The position numbers and the translations under genes were made by a program. This document shows, piece after piece, positions 41,069 through 53,144 of a stretch of DNA of 64,000 bases. The DNA comes from JAZSMJ01 sp045535815 (GTDB taxonomy: Bacteria > Bacillota > Clostridia > Oscillospirales > CAG-272). How positions within the stretch are numbered: the first letter of the stretch is position 1; each line of letters begins with the position of its first letter. The stretch covers positions 1-64,000 of the forward strand of contig JAZSMJ010000066.1 in NCBI GenBank assembly GCA_045535815.1, read 5' to 3'. The notes under the pieces are model-generated. The model was not told where the DNA came from, ran no database searches, and saw nothing but the letters and a program-made list of their open reading frames with translations.

Positions 41069-41160
41069 GGGAGAGGTGGCAGGTGTAGCCTGACGGAGAG
41101 GGTAATATTTACGCCCTCTCACCCGCTATCGCGGGAGCTCTCCCCAAGGGAGAGCCTTTG
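41069..41160. repeat. GC-rich intergenic repeat with internal inverted pieces
   Basis: GGGAGAGGTGGCAGGTGTAG starts at 41069, followed by CCTGACGGAGAGGG. A CCCTCTC piece near 41115 and CTCTCCCCAAGGGAGAG near the right end fold back on it. The GGGAGAGG...GGTGGCA...CTGACGGAGAGGG form is a pattern seen repeatedly between genes in gut Clostridia. The rest of 40851-41310 shows no plausible gene. Confidence 0.6.
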
Positions 41161-41310
41161 GTTTGTGCATCCCGAAAGTCCGTCTGCTTTTCCTGACAAG
41201 CACTGCCTTTGTGGACACAAAAGCGAAGCTCCGTCGAAGCGGGGTGAAAAAGGCAATTTGATTATCATATAAACATTCTATGAAATCATTGATAATTACA
41301 AAATACTCAT

Positions 41311-41928
41311 TTAGTTGCCAAGAAGTATATTTCGAATATTGTCATTTATTTCGGACTCGTCAAGACCCTTTTGAATTAGCGGTTGAATAATTTCTCGACT
41401 TTCTCTTGTATGTGGAAGTTCAGAAGCAAGTGCATTTGCCTTATCCACTTTTCCACATTTTAGATACAAAAAACAAAGTGTAGCACGCATTGTTGCTTTT
41501 TGATTCTCATTTATAGACAATGGTAAACCGCGTTCCATTAACTCAATTGCTTCCTCTGATTTGTTCTGCAAAGCCAATACCCCTGCAAGTCCTAAAATCA
41601 TTCCCGGCTTGTTTGGATATATCAACAATGCATCTCGATATACTTTCTCTGCGGAAACGTAATCACCGTCACGCTGAAACTCAGAAGCTTTTTTGTGAAT
41701 GTTGAAGCGTGTCTCTTGTGCTCGTATTGTATCCATACCTATAAGTAGATCTATGCTTGTTTCAAATATGTTTGCCAATGCGGGCAGAAACGTTATATCG
41801 GGATAACATTCACCGCGCTCCCATTTTGAAATACTTTGAGGAGTTAGACCCAAATATCCTGCAACATCCTCTTGTGTAACATTTTTCATAATGCGATATT
41901 TTTTTAGATTTTCTGACATATAAAACAT
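41311..41928 (-). CDS. Xre regulator with C-terminal TPR domain
   Basis: The start is taken at ATG 41928 (AAAGGAGATA upstream); ATG 41931 or 41919 are possible. About 205 residues. It has an N-terminal Cro/CI domain (KNVTQEDVAGYLGLTPQSIS, KWERGECYPDITFLPALANI) and C-terminal tetratricopeptide-like helices (GDYVSAEKVYRDALLIYPNK, EEAIELMERGLPLSINENQK). It resembles peptide-sensing or stress regulators. It stands alone; its targets are unknown. Confidence 0.85.
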   Translation of the reverse strand: MFYMSENLKKYRIMKNVTQEDVAGYLGLTPQSISKWERGECYPDITFLPALANIFETSIDLLIGMDTIRAQETRFNIHKKASEFQRDGDYVSAEKVYRDALLIYPNKPGMILGLAGVLALQNKSEEAIELMERGLPLSINENQKATMRATLCFLYLKCGKVDKANALASELPHTRESREIIQPLIQKGLDESEINDNIRNILLGN

Positions 41929-42050
41929 CATTATCTCCTTTGCTTACTTTTGATTAGCTTCGAAGCACTATTATTATATCATTAGAATACCATTTTTTTC
42001 AATAACGTAAAAGTTGTTATTGATTCAACTGCTGAAAATCAATTCTGATG

Positions 42051-42088
42051 CAATAGAAAAGGCGCACCTGCTTTATCGCAGGTACGCC
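42051..42088 (-). terminator. terminator of the miaB-mutS-mutL-tgt operon
   Basis: On the minus strand GGCGTACCTG, 8-base loop, CAGGTGCGCC, then TTTTCTATT. Confidence 0.85.
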
Positions 42089-42097
42089 AAAAAGTTT

Positions 42098-45284
<3,187 letters not shown>

Positions 45285-45302
45285 ACCGTGCTCCTTTCGT
45301 TT

Positions 45303-47900
45303 TTACTCGGCGTCCTTTTTGAGTTGATAGAGAAAGTTCATCGCTTCAATAGGAGTCATAAGCTCTACGTCGGCATTTCTTATCTTTCTTACTATCTCGT
45401 CTGTTATAAGATTATCTATGGTTACGTTTTCGATATCGTCACTATCGTCAAATACCTCGTCCGCCTTTATTACCCTTGCGCTGTTTTCTTCAAGGCGGTG
45501 AAGCTCCTTCTTTGCGTTTTTGATTATCTCGGAGGGAATGCCTGCAAGCTTTGCTACCTCTATACCGTAGCTGTCGTCTGCCGCCCCCTTTACTATCTTG
45601 CGAAGGAAGATTATATCGTCTCCCCTCTTCTTTGCGGCAATACTGTAATTCACAACTCCGGGAAGTGCGCCCTCCATATCGGTAAGCTCGTGATAGTGGG
45701 TAGCAAACAGAGTTTTAGCTCCAAGCTTTGAGGATGCGGTGTATTCAGCGACCGCACGTGCGATGCTCATTCCGTCAAAGGTGCTGGTGCCTCTGCCTAT
45801 CTCGTCGTAAATAATAAGGCTTCGCTTCGTGGCGTTTTTGAGGATGTAGGCGACCTCGTTCATCTCAAGCATAAAGGTCGACTGACCGGACGCAAGATCG
45901 TCCGATGCGCCAACTCTTGTGAACAGCTTGTCTATTATACCTATCCGTGCTTCCTTTGCAGGAACGAATGAGCCTATCTGTGCCATAACGCAGATAACGG
46001 CAGTCTGTCTCATATATGTGGATTTACCCGACATATTTGGTCCGGTTATTATCATAAGTCGGTTGTGATTTGTATCAAGCAGAGTATTGTTGGGAACGAA
46101 ATATCCACCGCTTACAAACTGCTCTACAACGGGATGTCTGCCGTCAACTATAGAGATAGTGTCGCTGTAGTCCACCTCGGGACAAACGTAGTTATTGCGC
46201 ACCGCAACGTCCGCAAGAGAGGTGTAAACGTCTATTAAGGCAAGCGCAGAGGCGGTCGACTGTATGCGTGCGGAATTCTCCGCAACCCTTGCGCGTATCT
46301 GCTGGAAGAGCTCGTATTCAAGAGATATGACCTTTTCGGATGCTCCGAGTATCTTTGCCTCTTCAATCTTTAATTCCTCGGTTATATATCTTTCGCAGTT
46401 GGTGAGGGTCTGCTTGCGTATGTATCTGTCAGGAACGAGGGAGAGCATAGAGTTGGTGACCTCGATATAATATCCGAACACCTTGTTGTATCTTATGCGG
46501 AGATTTTTGATGCCGGTCTCCTCACGCTCTCTTGCTTCTATGCCCTCAAGATAGCTGTGACCACCCTTCATAATGGCAACCAGCTCGTCAATATCGGGAG
46601 AAAATCCGGGCTTTATAAGACCGCCCTCACGAAGAGAGAACGGCGGATCCTCACTTATAGCCGAATCGATAAGTGAGCAGATATCGGTAAGCTCGTCCAT
46701 CTGATCTCTTGCCTCGGAAATTCCGTCCGAGGTGCAATTACCGATAAGAGCCTTTATCCTCGGCACTGCCGAAAGAGCAGAGCATACTGCACGAAGGTCA
46801 CGTGCATTTGCGGTGCCGTATACTATTTTTGTCATAAGACGCTCGATGTCAAGAACACCCTTCAGCATCTGTGATAGCTCTTCTCTGAGCATAAAATCGT
46901 CAAAGAGCTCCTTGACTGCGTTCTGACGTCTGCATATATAATAGGTATTCACCAAAGGAAGCTCTACCCATTTGCGAAGCAAGCGTGCGCCCATTGCAGT
47001 TTTGGTGCGGTCAAGCACCCACAAAAGAGTGCCTCTTTTTTCACGGTTGCGCATGGTCTCGCAAAGCTCTAAGTTTCTTCTGGTGTTAAGGTCTATGTCG
47101 AGATACTGCTCCTCGGAATATACCGACAGAGTTTTTATGTAGGATGAGTCCGTTTTCTGCGTTTCTATGATATATCTTATCATTGCGGCAACGGACGCTA
47201 TCTGCAATTCCTGTGTCAGATCAAGCTCAGACAGCTGTTTTTTGAACTGTGAGGATATGAGCGTCTGCGCACCCTCCATATCGAAAAGATCGGAGCGCAT
47301 ATCGTTTATTACAGCGTGTATTCTCTCGGTTGCAAACGAAACGACGGGGGCAAAAAGTTTTCTGTCTGTGTTGAATATTATCTCACGGGGAGAATATGTG
47401 CCTATCTCATTTGTAAGGCGCTGTATACAATGGTTTCCGGTTATAAAGGTAACGGATATATCGCCGGTCGAAACGTCTGCAAAGGTAACTCCTGCGCAGT
47501 TATCCCGGTAGCAGACGGTGCAGAGGTAGTTATTCTGCGATTCGCTCAGCATTGCGTTATCTATAACAGTACCGGGAGTTACTATTCTGACAACGTCACG
47601 TCTGACTATTCCCTTGGCAAGTGCAGGGTCCTCCATCTGCTCGCAGATGACAACCTTGTAGCCCTTGTTTACAAGTCTGCCAATATAGGAATCAACGCTG
47701 TGAAACGGAACGCCGCACATAGGAGCACGCTCCTCCTCACCGCAATCTCTGCCCGTAAGGGTGAGCTCAAGCTCACGGGATGCGGTTTTAGCATCGTCGA
47801 AGAACATTTCGTAAAAATCTCCGAGACGGTAGAATACAAGGGAGTCCTTGTACTGTTCCTTTATCTCCATATACTGTTGCATCATCGGAGAAAGAGCCAT
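45303..47900 (-). CDS. mutS: DNA mismatch repair protein MutS
   Basis: This is 865 residues. The N-terminal domain has the mismatch-wedge motif FYRLGDFYEMFFDDA (Phe and Glu) and GRDCGEEERAPMCGVPFHSV. The ATPase has GPNMSGKSTYMRQ near residue 620, IYDEIGRGTSTFDG and ATHYHEL. It recognises base mismatches and recruits MutL. It lies 18 bases before mutL and 32 bases after miaB. Confidence 0.97.
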   Translation of the reverse strand: MALSPMMQQYMEIKEQYKDSLVFYRLGDFYEMFFDDAKTASRELELTLTGRDCGEEERAPMCGVPFHSVDSYIGRLVNKGYKVVICEQMEDPALAKGIVRRDVVRIVTPGTVIDNAMLSESQNNYLCTVCYRDNCAGVTFADVSTGDISVTFITGNHCIQRLTNEIGTYSPREIIFNTDRKLFAPVVSFATERIHAVINDMRSDLFDMEGAQTLISSQFKKQLSELDLTQELQIASVAAMIRYIIETQKTDSSYIKTLSVYSEEQYLDIDLNTRRNLELCETMRNREKRGTLLWVLDRTKTAMGARLLRKWVELPLVNTYYICRRQNAVKELFDDFMLREELSQMLKGVLDIERLMTKIVYGTANARDLRAVCSALSAVPRIKALIGNCTSDGISEARDQMDELTDICSLIDSAISEDPPFSLREGGLIKPGFSPDIDELVAIMKGGHSYLEGIEAREREETGIKNLRIRYNKVFGYYIEVTNSMLSLVPDRYIRKQTLTNCERYITEELKIEEAKILGASEKVISLEYELFQQIRARVAENSARIQSTASALALIDVYTSLADVAVRNNYVCPEVDYSDTISIVDGRHPVVEQFVSGGYFVPNNTLLDTNHNRLMIITGPNMSGKSTYMRQTAVICVMAQIGSFVPAKEARIGIIDKLFTRVGASDDLASGQSTFMLEMNEVAYILKNATKRSLIIYDEIGRGTSTFDGMSIARAVAEYTASSKLGAKTLFATHYHELTDMEGALPGVVNYSIAAKKRGDDIIFLRKIVKGAADDSYGIEVAKLAGIPSEIIKNAKKELHRLEENSARVIKADEVFDDSDDIENVTIDNLITDEIVRKIRNADVELMTPIEAMNFLYQLKKDAE

Positions 47901-47932
47901 ATCGTTTTACCTCTTTATCTTTATTCTGATGC

Positions 47933-49342
47933 TTATTCGGCGAGCTCGCCGATAAGCGCGTATGTGTCTGCACGGATTATACGTACGTTTACGTATCTGC
48001 CGATAACCGAATCGTCTGCGGCAAAGTGAACGAGACGGTTTTTCTCGTTTCTGCCGGTTATCTTGGTGCTGTCTGTCTTGCTTCTGCCCTCTGCAAGAAC
48101 CCGTATAATTGCACCCTCGTAATTTTTTTCGTTTTTCTCGTGTGAAATGGTGCTCTGAAGGTCTATAAGACGGGTAAGGCGGTTGGTCTTGACATCCTCG
48201 CTTATCTGTCCGTCCATCTCAGCCGCCTTTGTGTTTTTACGCTTTGAGTAGATGAATGAGAAGAGGGAATCGTATCTCACCCTTTTCAGCATTTCAAGCG
48301 TATCGAGAAATTCTTCCTCGGTTTCGGTCGGGAATCCGACTATTATATCGGTGGAGAGGGCTATATCGGGCATTTTTTCACGCATATAGTCTACAAGCGC
48401 AAGATAATCCTTTGTAGTATAACCTCTGTTCATTGCTTTGAGAATGCGGTCGTTTCCTGCCTGAAGGGGAAGGTGAAACTGCTTTGCAATCTTGGGGTTT
48501 GCCGCCATTGTGTCTATCAGCTTGCGTGAGGCATCCTTTGGGTGACTGGTCATAAAGCGGACCATAAAATCGCCATCGATCTCACAGATTCTGTTTAGAA
48601 GATCGGAAAAATCAAAATCGATATCAAGGTCCTTGCCGTAGGAGTTTACGTTCTGACCTAAAAGCGTTATCTCCTTATAGCCTGCATCGGCAAGCTCTCT
48701 TACCTCTTTGAGTATCTCCCCGGGCTGTCTGCTGCGTTCTCTGCCTCTGACGTAAGGAACTACGCAGTAGGTGCAGAAATTGTTACAGCCGTACATAATG
48801 CTGACCCAAGCCTTAAAGGAGCTTTCTCTGAGCACCGGAAGATCCTCTGCGATGTTTCCCTCGCTATCGTCAAGCCAGAAGCTTCTCTTGGTCTGTGTAA
48901 GTGCCGAGAAGAGTATCTCGGGGAAGCGGTAGAGCATACTCGTTCCGAAAAGAAAATCAACGTAAGGATATCTGTTCTTTATATCGTCACAGCGGTGCTC
49001 CTGGGTAACCATGCACCCGCATATTCCGATAAGCATATCGGGCTTCTTAGCCTTTAGGTGCTTGAACTGACCCGTTTTTGAAAGGGCCTTCAGCTCTGCG
49101 TGCTCACGTACTGCGCAGGTATTGACGAGAAGCAGATCCGCCTGCTCGGGCGATGCTGCAATACCGTATCCCATCTGCGATGCCATGCCTGCAAGACGCT
49201 CGCTGTCCGCCTCGTTTTGCTGACAGCCGAAGGTCTGTATGTAAACGAGCTTTTCCTCGCCCAAAAGGAGAGATCTTACCCGTTCCATAAATTTATACTG
49301 TATATCTATATTTTCTTTTGATATGATCTCGGTCTTTCTCAT
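47933..49342 (-). CDS. miaB: tRNA-2-methylthio-N6-dimethylallyladenosine synthase
   Basis: This is 469 residues. The N-terminal cluster Cys are in QTFGCQQNEADSE, VNTCAVREHAE and IGICGCM; radical SAM CxxxCxxC is YGCNNFCTYC near residue 184; the C-terminal TRAM domain ends the protein. It methylthiolates i6A37 in tRNAs. First gene of the repair operon; about 110 AT-rich bases separate it from the SleB-like gene. Confidence 0.95.
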   Translation of the reverse strand: MRKTEIISKENIDIQYKFMERVRSLLLGEEKLVYIQTFGCQQNEADSERLAGMASQMGYGIAASPEQADLLLVNTCAVREHAELKALSKTGQFKHLKAKKPDMLIGICGCMVTQEHRCDDIKNRYPYVDFLFGTSMLYRFPEILFSALTQTKRSFWLDDSEGNIAEDLPVLRESSFKAWVSIMYGCNNFCTYCVVPYVRGRERSRQPGEILKEVRELADAGYKEITLLGQNVNSYGKDLDIDFDFSDLLNRICEIDGDFMVRFMTSHPKDASRKLIDTMAANPKIAKQFHLPLQAGNDRILKAMNRGYTTKDYLALVDYMREKMPDIALSTDIIVGFPTETEEEFLDTLEMLKRVRYDSLFSFIYSKRKNTKAAEMDGQISEDVKTNRLTRLIDLQSTISHEKNEKNYEGAIIRVLAEGRSKTDSTKITGRNEKNRLVHFAADDSVIGRYVNVRIIRADTYALIGELAE

Positions 49343-49452
49343 GTATAAAATAAAGTTCCTTACAAATAAAATAACAATATAATATTATTTTATCATTTTT
49401 CCGCCCTTTTTACAAGAGCTTTTTCACTTTTTTTACACTATAGAGAAGAACT

Positions 49453-49920
49453 TTATTTATAAAAGCAGTAGCCGTCAATTACCGATGCAAAGGAGGGTGA
49501 TTTCTCGCTCTTTTCCTCCCAATAAATTGCCCCGTTTGAAGGGTCTATTCCCATAAGCGCCGCCTTAGCTGCGCTTACCGATACGCTATCGGGCTCAGCT
49601 GAATATGAAACGCCTGGTACAGAGCAGATTATAACGTCGGGAAGAGTGTCGGGGAAGGAAGGATCACCGCATCTGTTTAAGAGAAGGGAGGCAAGTGCGG
49701 TCTTAGCGGTGAGATTAGCCTTTGGCATTGCCGCTGCAACTGCGCAGGCAAGCATTTTTTCGCTCATCGGTGTCATATCGGGAGATGACGCTTCGGTATC
49801 GTAGTCCGTATTTATTCCTGGGAATATACAGCTGTAGATAAGCATAACGCACGCCATAAGTATTGCAGGACTGACTATATATTTTCCGTTTTCAAGACCT
49901 TTAAAAAACGTTTTTTTCAT
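49453..49920 (-). CDS. SleB-like cell-wall hydrolase homologue, probably inactive
   Basis: This is 155 residues. One N-terminal membrane helix (about 17-33), then a domain with the fold order of the Hydrolase_2 (SleB) family: TAKTALASLLLNRCGDPSFP, TLPDVIICSVPGVSY, AAKAALMGIDPSNGAIYW. In active members the segment before this reads AEARGE with the catalytic Glu; here it is VAAAMPKANL, with no Glu. The protein may have lost lytic activity or be a decoy or binding protein. The family call is by pattern only. Confidence 0.65.
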   Translation of the reverse strand: MKKTFFKGLENGKYIVSPAILMACVMLIYSCIFPGINTDYDTEASSPDMTPMSEKMLACAVAAAMPKANLTAKTALASLLLNRCGDPSFPDTLPDVIICSVPGVSYSAEPDSVSVSAAKAALMGIDPSNGAIYWEEKSEKSPSFASVIDGYCFYK

Positions 49921-50093
49921 CTTAATTTACCCTCGCACAAGATTTTATCTTTAAGATAATTTTTGCCCGCAACTAAAAAAATATGGCATGTAATGTGTGG
50001 CTTTTGAGGGTATATGCGGTTGACACGGAGCTTTCTGTATGATATAGTTAAATATATAAAAATGTGAAATATACGGAGATACCTCGGATAATT

Positions 50094-50627
50094 ATGAATG
50101 AAAAAACGGTAAGAATAAAAATAACTGCAAAGATATACGATCTGACGGATGATCCGGGAGATATGCCCGAGACCTTGTCTGAAGAATATATGAGAAGCTA
50201 TCTTGAAGCGGGTGACGAATCTGAAGAGCTTGAGTATGACGAAACGGCGTACGAAATGACTGCAGAGGGAGTTATGAAGCTTGAGGAGGGCATTTTGTCA
50301 CTCACATATCCCGAACCCGAGGAAAACGGTATGGGAGCGTCAGAAACGAGAATATCCTTTGATACAAGCTCACCGCAGTCGGTCACCATGACAAGAACGG
50401 GTATAGTTTCGACCGCAATGGTTTTTGACGAGAAGATAAAAAGACATATATGCTCTTACGATACCGGGGTTTTTCCGATAGAATTCTGCGTTTGCACCAA
50501 GGGTGTTACAAACGGTATCACGCAGGAGGGCGGAATACTCAATCTTGATTACGTGATCGAGATGAGAGGAATTCAGACCGAAAGAAACGTGCTTATACTT
50601 GAGGTGTACGACCTCGTTTCAGAATAA
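50094..50627 (+). CDS. DUF1934 family protein
   Basis: ATG 50094 gives 177 residues; a GTG at 50064 is an alternative, since CGGAGATA lies between them and is far from the ATG. Beta-rich: KITAKIYDLTDD at the start, ISFDTSSPQSVTMTRTGIV in the middle, IEFCVCTKGVTNGI and a final LNLDYVIEMRGIQTERNVLI strand, as in YwiB/DUF1934 proteins of Firmicutes (calycin-like fold). The function is unknown. It is first in a forward operon with holA. Confidence 0.82.
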   Translation: MNEKTVRIKITAKIYDLTDDPGDMPETLSEEYMRSYLEAGDESEELEYDETAYEMTAEGVMKLEEGILSLTYPEPEENGMGASETRISFDTSSPQSVTMTRTGIVSTAMVFDEKIKRHICSYDTGVFPIEFCVCTKGVTNGITQEGGILNLDYVIEMRGIQTERNVLILEVYDLVSE

Positions 50628-50663
50628 AAAACAGCATTAAACTTCAAAGGAGGGGAGCCTTTT

Positions 50664-51719
50664 ATGAATTATACTGAGCTTAAATCAATACTTGACAAAA
50701 ACGGCGATATATCGGGCTGTTGGCTCTTCTTCGGAGAAGAGGATTATCTTAAAAGATACAGTCTTACCGCTATAAGAAAAGCGGTGCTCGGTGAGAATAC
50801 CGACGACGTTTTCAATCATACGGTGTTTGACGCTCAGGATGCCGATTTCAATATGTCAAGGCTTATCTCGTGTGCATCGGCTCTGCCTGTCTTTTGCGAA
50901 AAAAAGCTGATTGAGCTTCGAGGCTTTAAGATAACCGAGGGCATGGCTTTAAACTCCCTTACTGAAGCTGTAAATGAGATAGGAGCGTATGACTTCAACG
51001 TGTTCGTAGTATACGCAGAACCGCTTGAATTTGACGGTGGAACCGAAAAAAAGCGCTCAAAGGTATACAAGGCACTTGAAAAGTGTATGACGCCGGTCGA
51101 ATTTGCAAGAGAGTCGCCTCAAAGGCTGAAGAGCTGGCTTCAGAAGCATTTTCGTGCGCAGGGTATATTTGCCGATGCGGAGCTTTGCGCTCGGGTGGTT
51201 GATATCAGCGGAAGAGATATGTTTATACTTACTTCTGAGGCAAAAAAGCTCTCGGCGTATATTATCTCTCACGGAAGGGACAAGCTTGTAAGCTCGGATA
51301 TAGAGCTTGTAACCTCAAAAAATACCGAGGTTGGGGCATTTGATTTTACAAACGCTCTGCTTGACGGCAATACCGCCTCGGCCTATTCCATACTTGCGCA
51401 TATGAAAAATAACCGTGAGGAGCCCATAGCTATACTCGGCTCTATTTCGAAGGTATATACCAATCTTTATTTGGTAAAGACGCTTGTATCTGCCGGAACC
51501 TCTGCCAAGGGTATCGCCTCGGCTATGAAGATACACGAATATACCGCAACGCTATATTCGAGAATAGTTTCAAAGTGCACGGACGAAATGCTTGACAGAG
51601 CAATAAAGGCGTGCTACGATACCGACGTTAAGCTGAAATCTCTCCCGGCAAACGGATATCTGATAATAGACAGGCTTGTTGCACAGCTGAGTGCATTGCG
51701 AGTGAGCTCGGGGAGATAA
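50664..51719 (+). CDS. holA: DNA polymerase III delta subunit
   Basis: This is 351 residues with AAAGGAGGGGAGCC upstream. WLFFGEEDYLKRYSLTAIRK (family N-terminus), VVYAEPLEFDGGTEKKR and SPQRLKSWLQKHFRAQGIFA mark the HolA AAA-like module; the C-terminal helical collar domain follows. It opens the sliding clamp in the clamp loader. Confidence 0.92.
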   Translation: MNYTELKSILDKNGDISGCWLFFGEEDYLKRYSLTAIRKAVLGENTDDVFNHTVFDAQDADFNMSRLISCASALPVFCEKKLIELRGFKITEGMALNSLTEAVNEIGAYDFNVFVVYAEPLEFDGGTEKKRSKVYKALEKCMTPVEFARESPQRLKSWLQKHFRAQGIFADAELCARVVDISGRDMFILTSEAKKLSAYIISHGRDKLVSSDIELVTSKNTEVGAFDFTNALLDGNTASAYSILAHMKNNREEPIAILGSISKVYTNLYLVKTLVSAGTSAKGIASAMKIHEYTATLYSRIVSKCTDEMLDRAIKACYDTDVKLKSLPANGYLIIDRLVAQLSALRVSSGR

Positions 51720-51724
51720 AGCGT

Positions 51725-52336
51725 ATGGAAAAAATAAAGATAGACCGTCCGGTTATCGTTGAGGGGAAATACGACAAGATAAAGCTGTCTTCAATCCTTG
51801 ATGCGCAGATAATAACCACCGAGGGCTTCGGTATCTTCAATTCGGATGAAAAGCTTGATTATATAAAAAGAATAGCTCAGCCGTGTGGCATTATCGTGGC
51901 AACCGACAGTGACGGTGCAGGACTTGTTATACGCAATCTTTTTAAGTCGGTATTGCCCTCGGATAAGATAATAAACGTCTATATACCGCCAATAAAGGGC
52001 AAGGAAAAGCGCAAGGTCGCACCGTCCAGGGAAGGCCTTTTAGGACTTGAGGGAATAGACGCAGACAGACTTCGTGAGGTCTTCCGTCCGTTTGAGGATA
52101 AAGCGGAAAAGGATACCGCTAAAAAGCTTGTTACAAAGCAGGATTTTATGAATGACGGACTCAGCGGATCAACTAACAGTGCGACACGTCGCCTTCAGGT
52201 GATAGACAGACTTAAGCTTCCTCGCAATATGTCGTCAAATGCACTGCTTTCGGCAATAAATCTTCTTATGGATTACGATAGCTATAAGGCAATGATTTCC
52301 GAGATCGGAGATGAAGATAAGATTGAAAAACAGTAA
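51725..52336 (+). CDS. rnmV: ribonuclease M5-like TOPRIM protein
   Basis: This is 203 residues. TOPRIM motifs VIVEGKYDKIKLSSI (catalytic Glu) and IVATDSDGAGLVIRN (DxD), then IKGKEKRKVAPSREGLLGLE and a DUF4093-type C-terminus. It matures 5S rRNA in Firmicutes. Five bases after holA. Confidence 0.9.
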   Translation: MEKIKIDRPVIVEGKYDKIKLSSILDAQIITTEGFGIFNSDEKLDYIKRIAQPCGIIVATDSDGAGLVIRNLFKSVLPSDKIINVYIPPIKGKEKRKVAPSREGLLGLEGIDADRLREVFRPFEDKAEKDTAKKLVTKQDFMNDGLSGSTNSATRRLQVIDRLKLPRNMSSNALLSAINLLMDYDSYKAMISEIGDEDKIEKQ

Positions 52337-52751
52337 TTTAACCAAGAGCATAAAGCTGCTGTTTAACAAATACCGTGAATATATACTTTATATAATATTC
52401 GGCGGACTTACCACGGCGGTAAACTTTACAGTATATTATGCGCTTAACGTGTTTATCTGGTATATCATCGCAAACGTTATCGCCTGGGCGGTATCGGTAG
52501 TATTTGCATTCGTGACCAATAAAATATTCGTTTTCGAGAGCAAAAATACCTCGGATAAGAAAACTCTTACTGAATTTATCGAATTTACTCTTTTCAGAGT
52601 GCTCTCGGGAGTTATGGAAACTGCGCTGCTTTACGTCTTCGTCGACCTTTTATCGCAAAGCGAAAATATATTCAAGATAATAATATCCGTTTTGGTAGTG
52701 GTGCTCAATTATATCTTTTCAAAGTTTATAATCTTTTCAAAAAAGAAGTAA
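52311..52751 (+). CDS. GtrA-like membrane protein
   Basis: This is 146 residues overlapping rnmV by 26 bases; the ATG at 52311 has a GGAG directly against it, so a TTG at 52323 is a possible true start. Four transmembrane helices: YILYIIFGGLTTAVNFTVYY, ANVIAWAVSVVFAFVTNKIF, a third near LFRVLSG and a fourth IISVLVVVLNYIFSKFIIF. FVTNKIFVFES is the GtrA signature. It is probably a flippase for lipid-linked sugars. Confidence 0.88.
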   Translation: MKIRLKNSNLTKSIKLLFNKYREYILYIIFGGLTTAVNFTVYYALNVFIWYIIANVIAWAVSVVFAFVTNKIFVFESKNTSDKKTLTEFIEFTLFRVLSGVMETALLYVFVDLLSQSENIFKIIISVLVVVLNYIFSKFIIFSKKK

Positions 52752-52760
52752 GAGGGCGGA

Positions 52761-53117
52761 ATGCAAACTATAGACCAGGCACTTGAAAAGCTGAGGCGCT
52801 CTGATTTCAGAGCAAGATTTAAGCTATCCGAGAAGGATAAGGCTTATATAAGAGAAAAGGGTATAGATACGGTACGCCGACATGCGCAGGAGATAATAGA
52901 GAAAAGACTTGCTCCTGCCTTTATTGAAAACGACGGCCGTCAAACGCCAATGCGAGGGCATCCCGTATTTATCGCACAGCACTCGTGTGCCTGCTGTTGC
53001 AGAGGATGTCTTGAAAAATGGTACAGAGTGCCAAAAGGCATACAGCTTACCGATATTCAGCAAAAGAAGATAGTCGATCTTATAATGCGCTGGATAGAGC
53101 TTGAAATGACAAAATAA
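52761..53117 (+). CDS. DUF4186 family protein
   Basis: This is 118 residues. The middle has HPVFIAQHSCACCCRGCLEK, then WYRVPKGIQLT, a block typical of DUF4186, with five Cys in a CxCCCxxC arrangement likely to bind metal. The function is unknown. Ten bases after the GtrA-like gene. Confidence 0.88.
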   Translation: MQTIDQALEKLRRSDFRARFKLSEKDKAYIREKGIDTVRRHAQEIIEKRLAPAFIENDGRQTPMRGHPVFIAQHSCACCCRGCLEKWYRVPKGIQLTDIQQKKIVDLIMRWIELEMTK

Positions 53118-53144
53118 TTTTTAAAAATATAGAAGGACAATATT

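Noticed and set aside
40876..41160. Possible CRISPR array
   Set aside because: The repeats are inverted and of different families, with no regular direct repeat-spacer pattern and no cas genes in the window.
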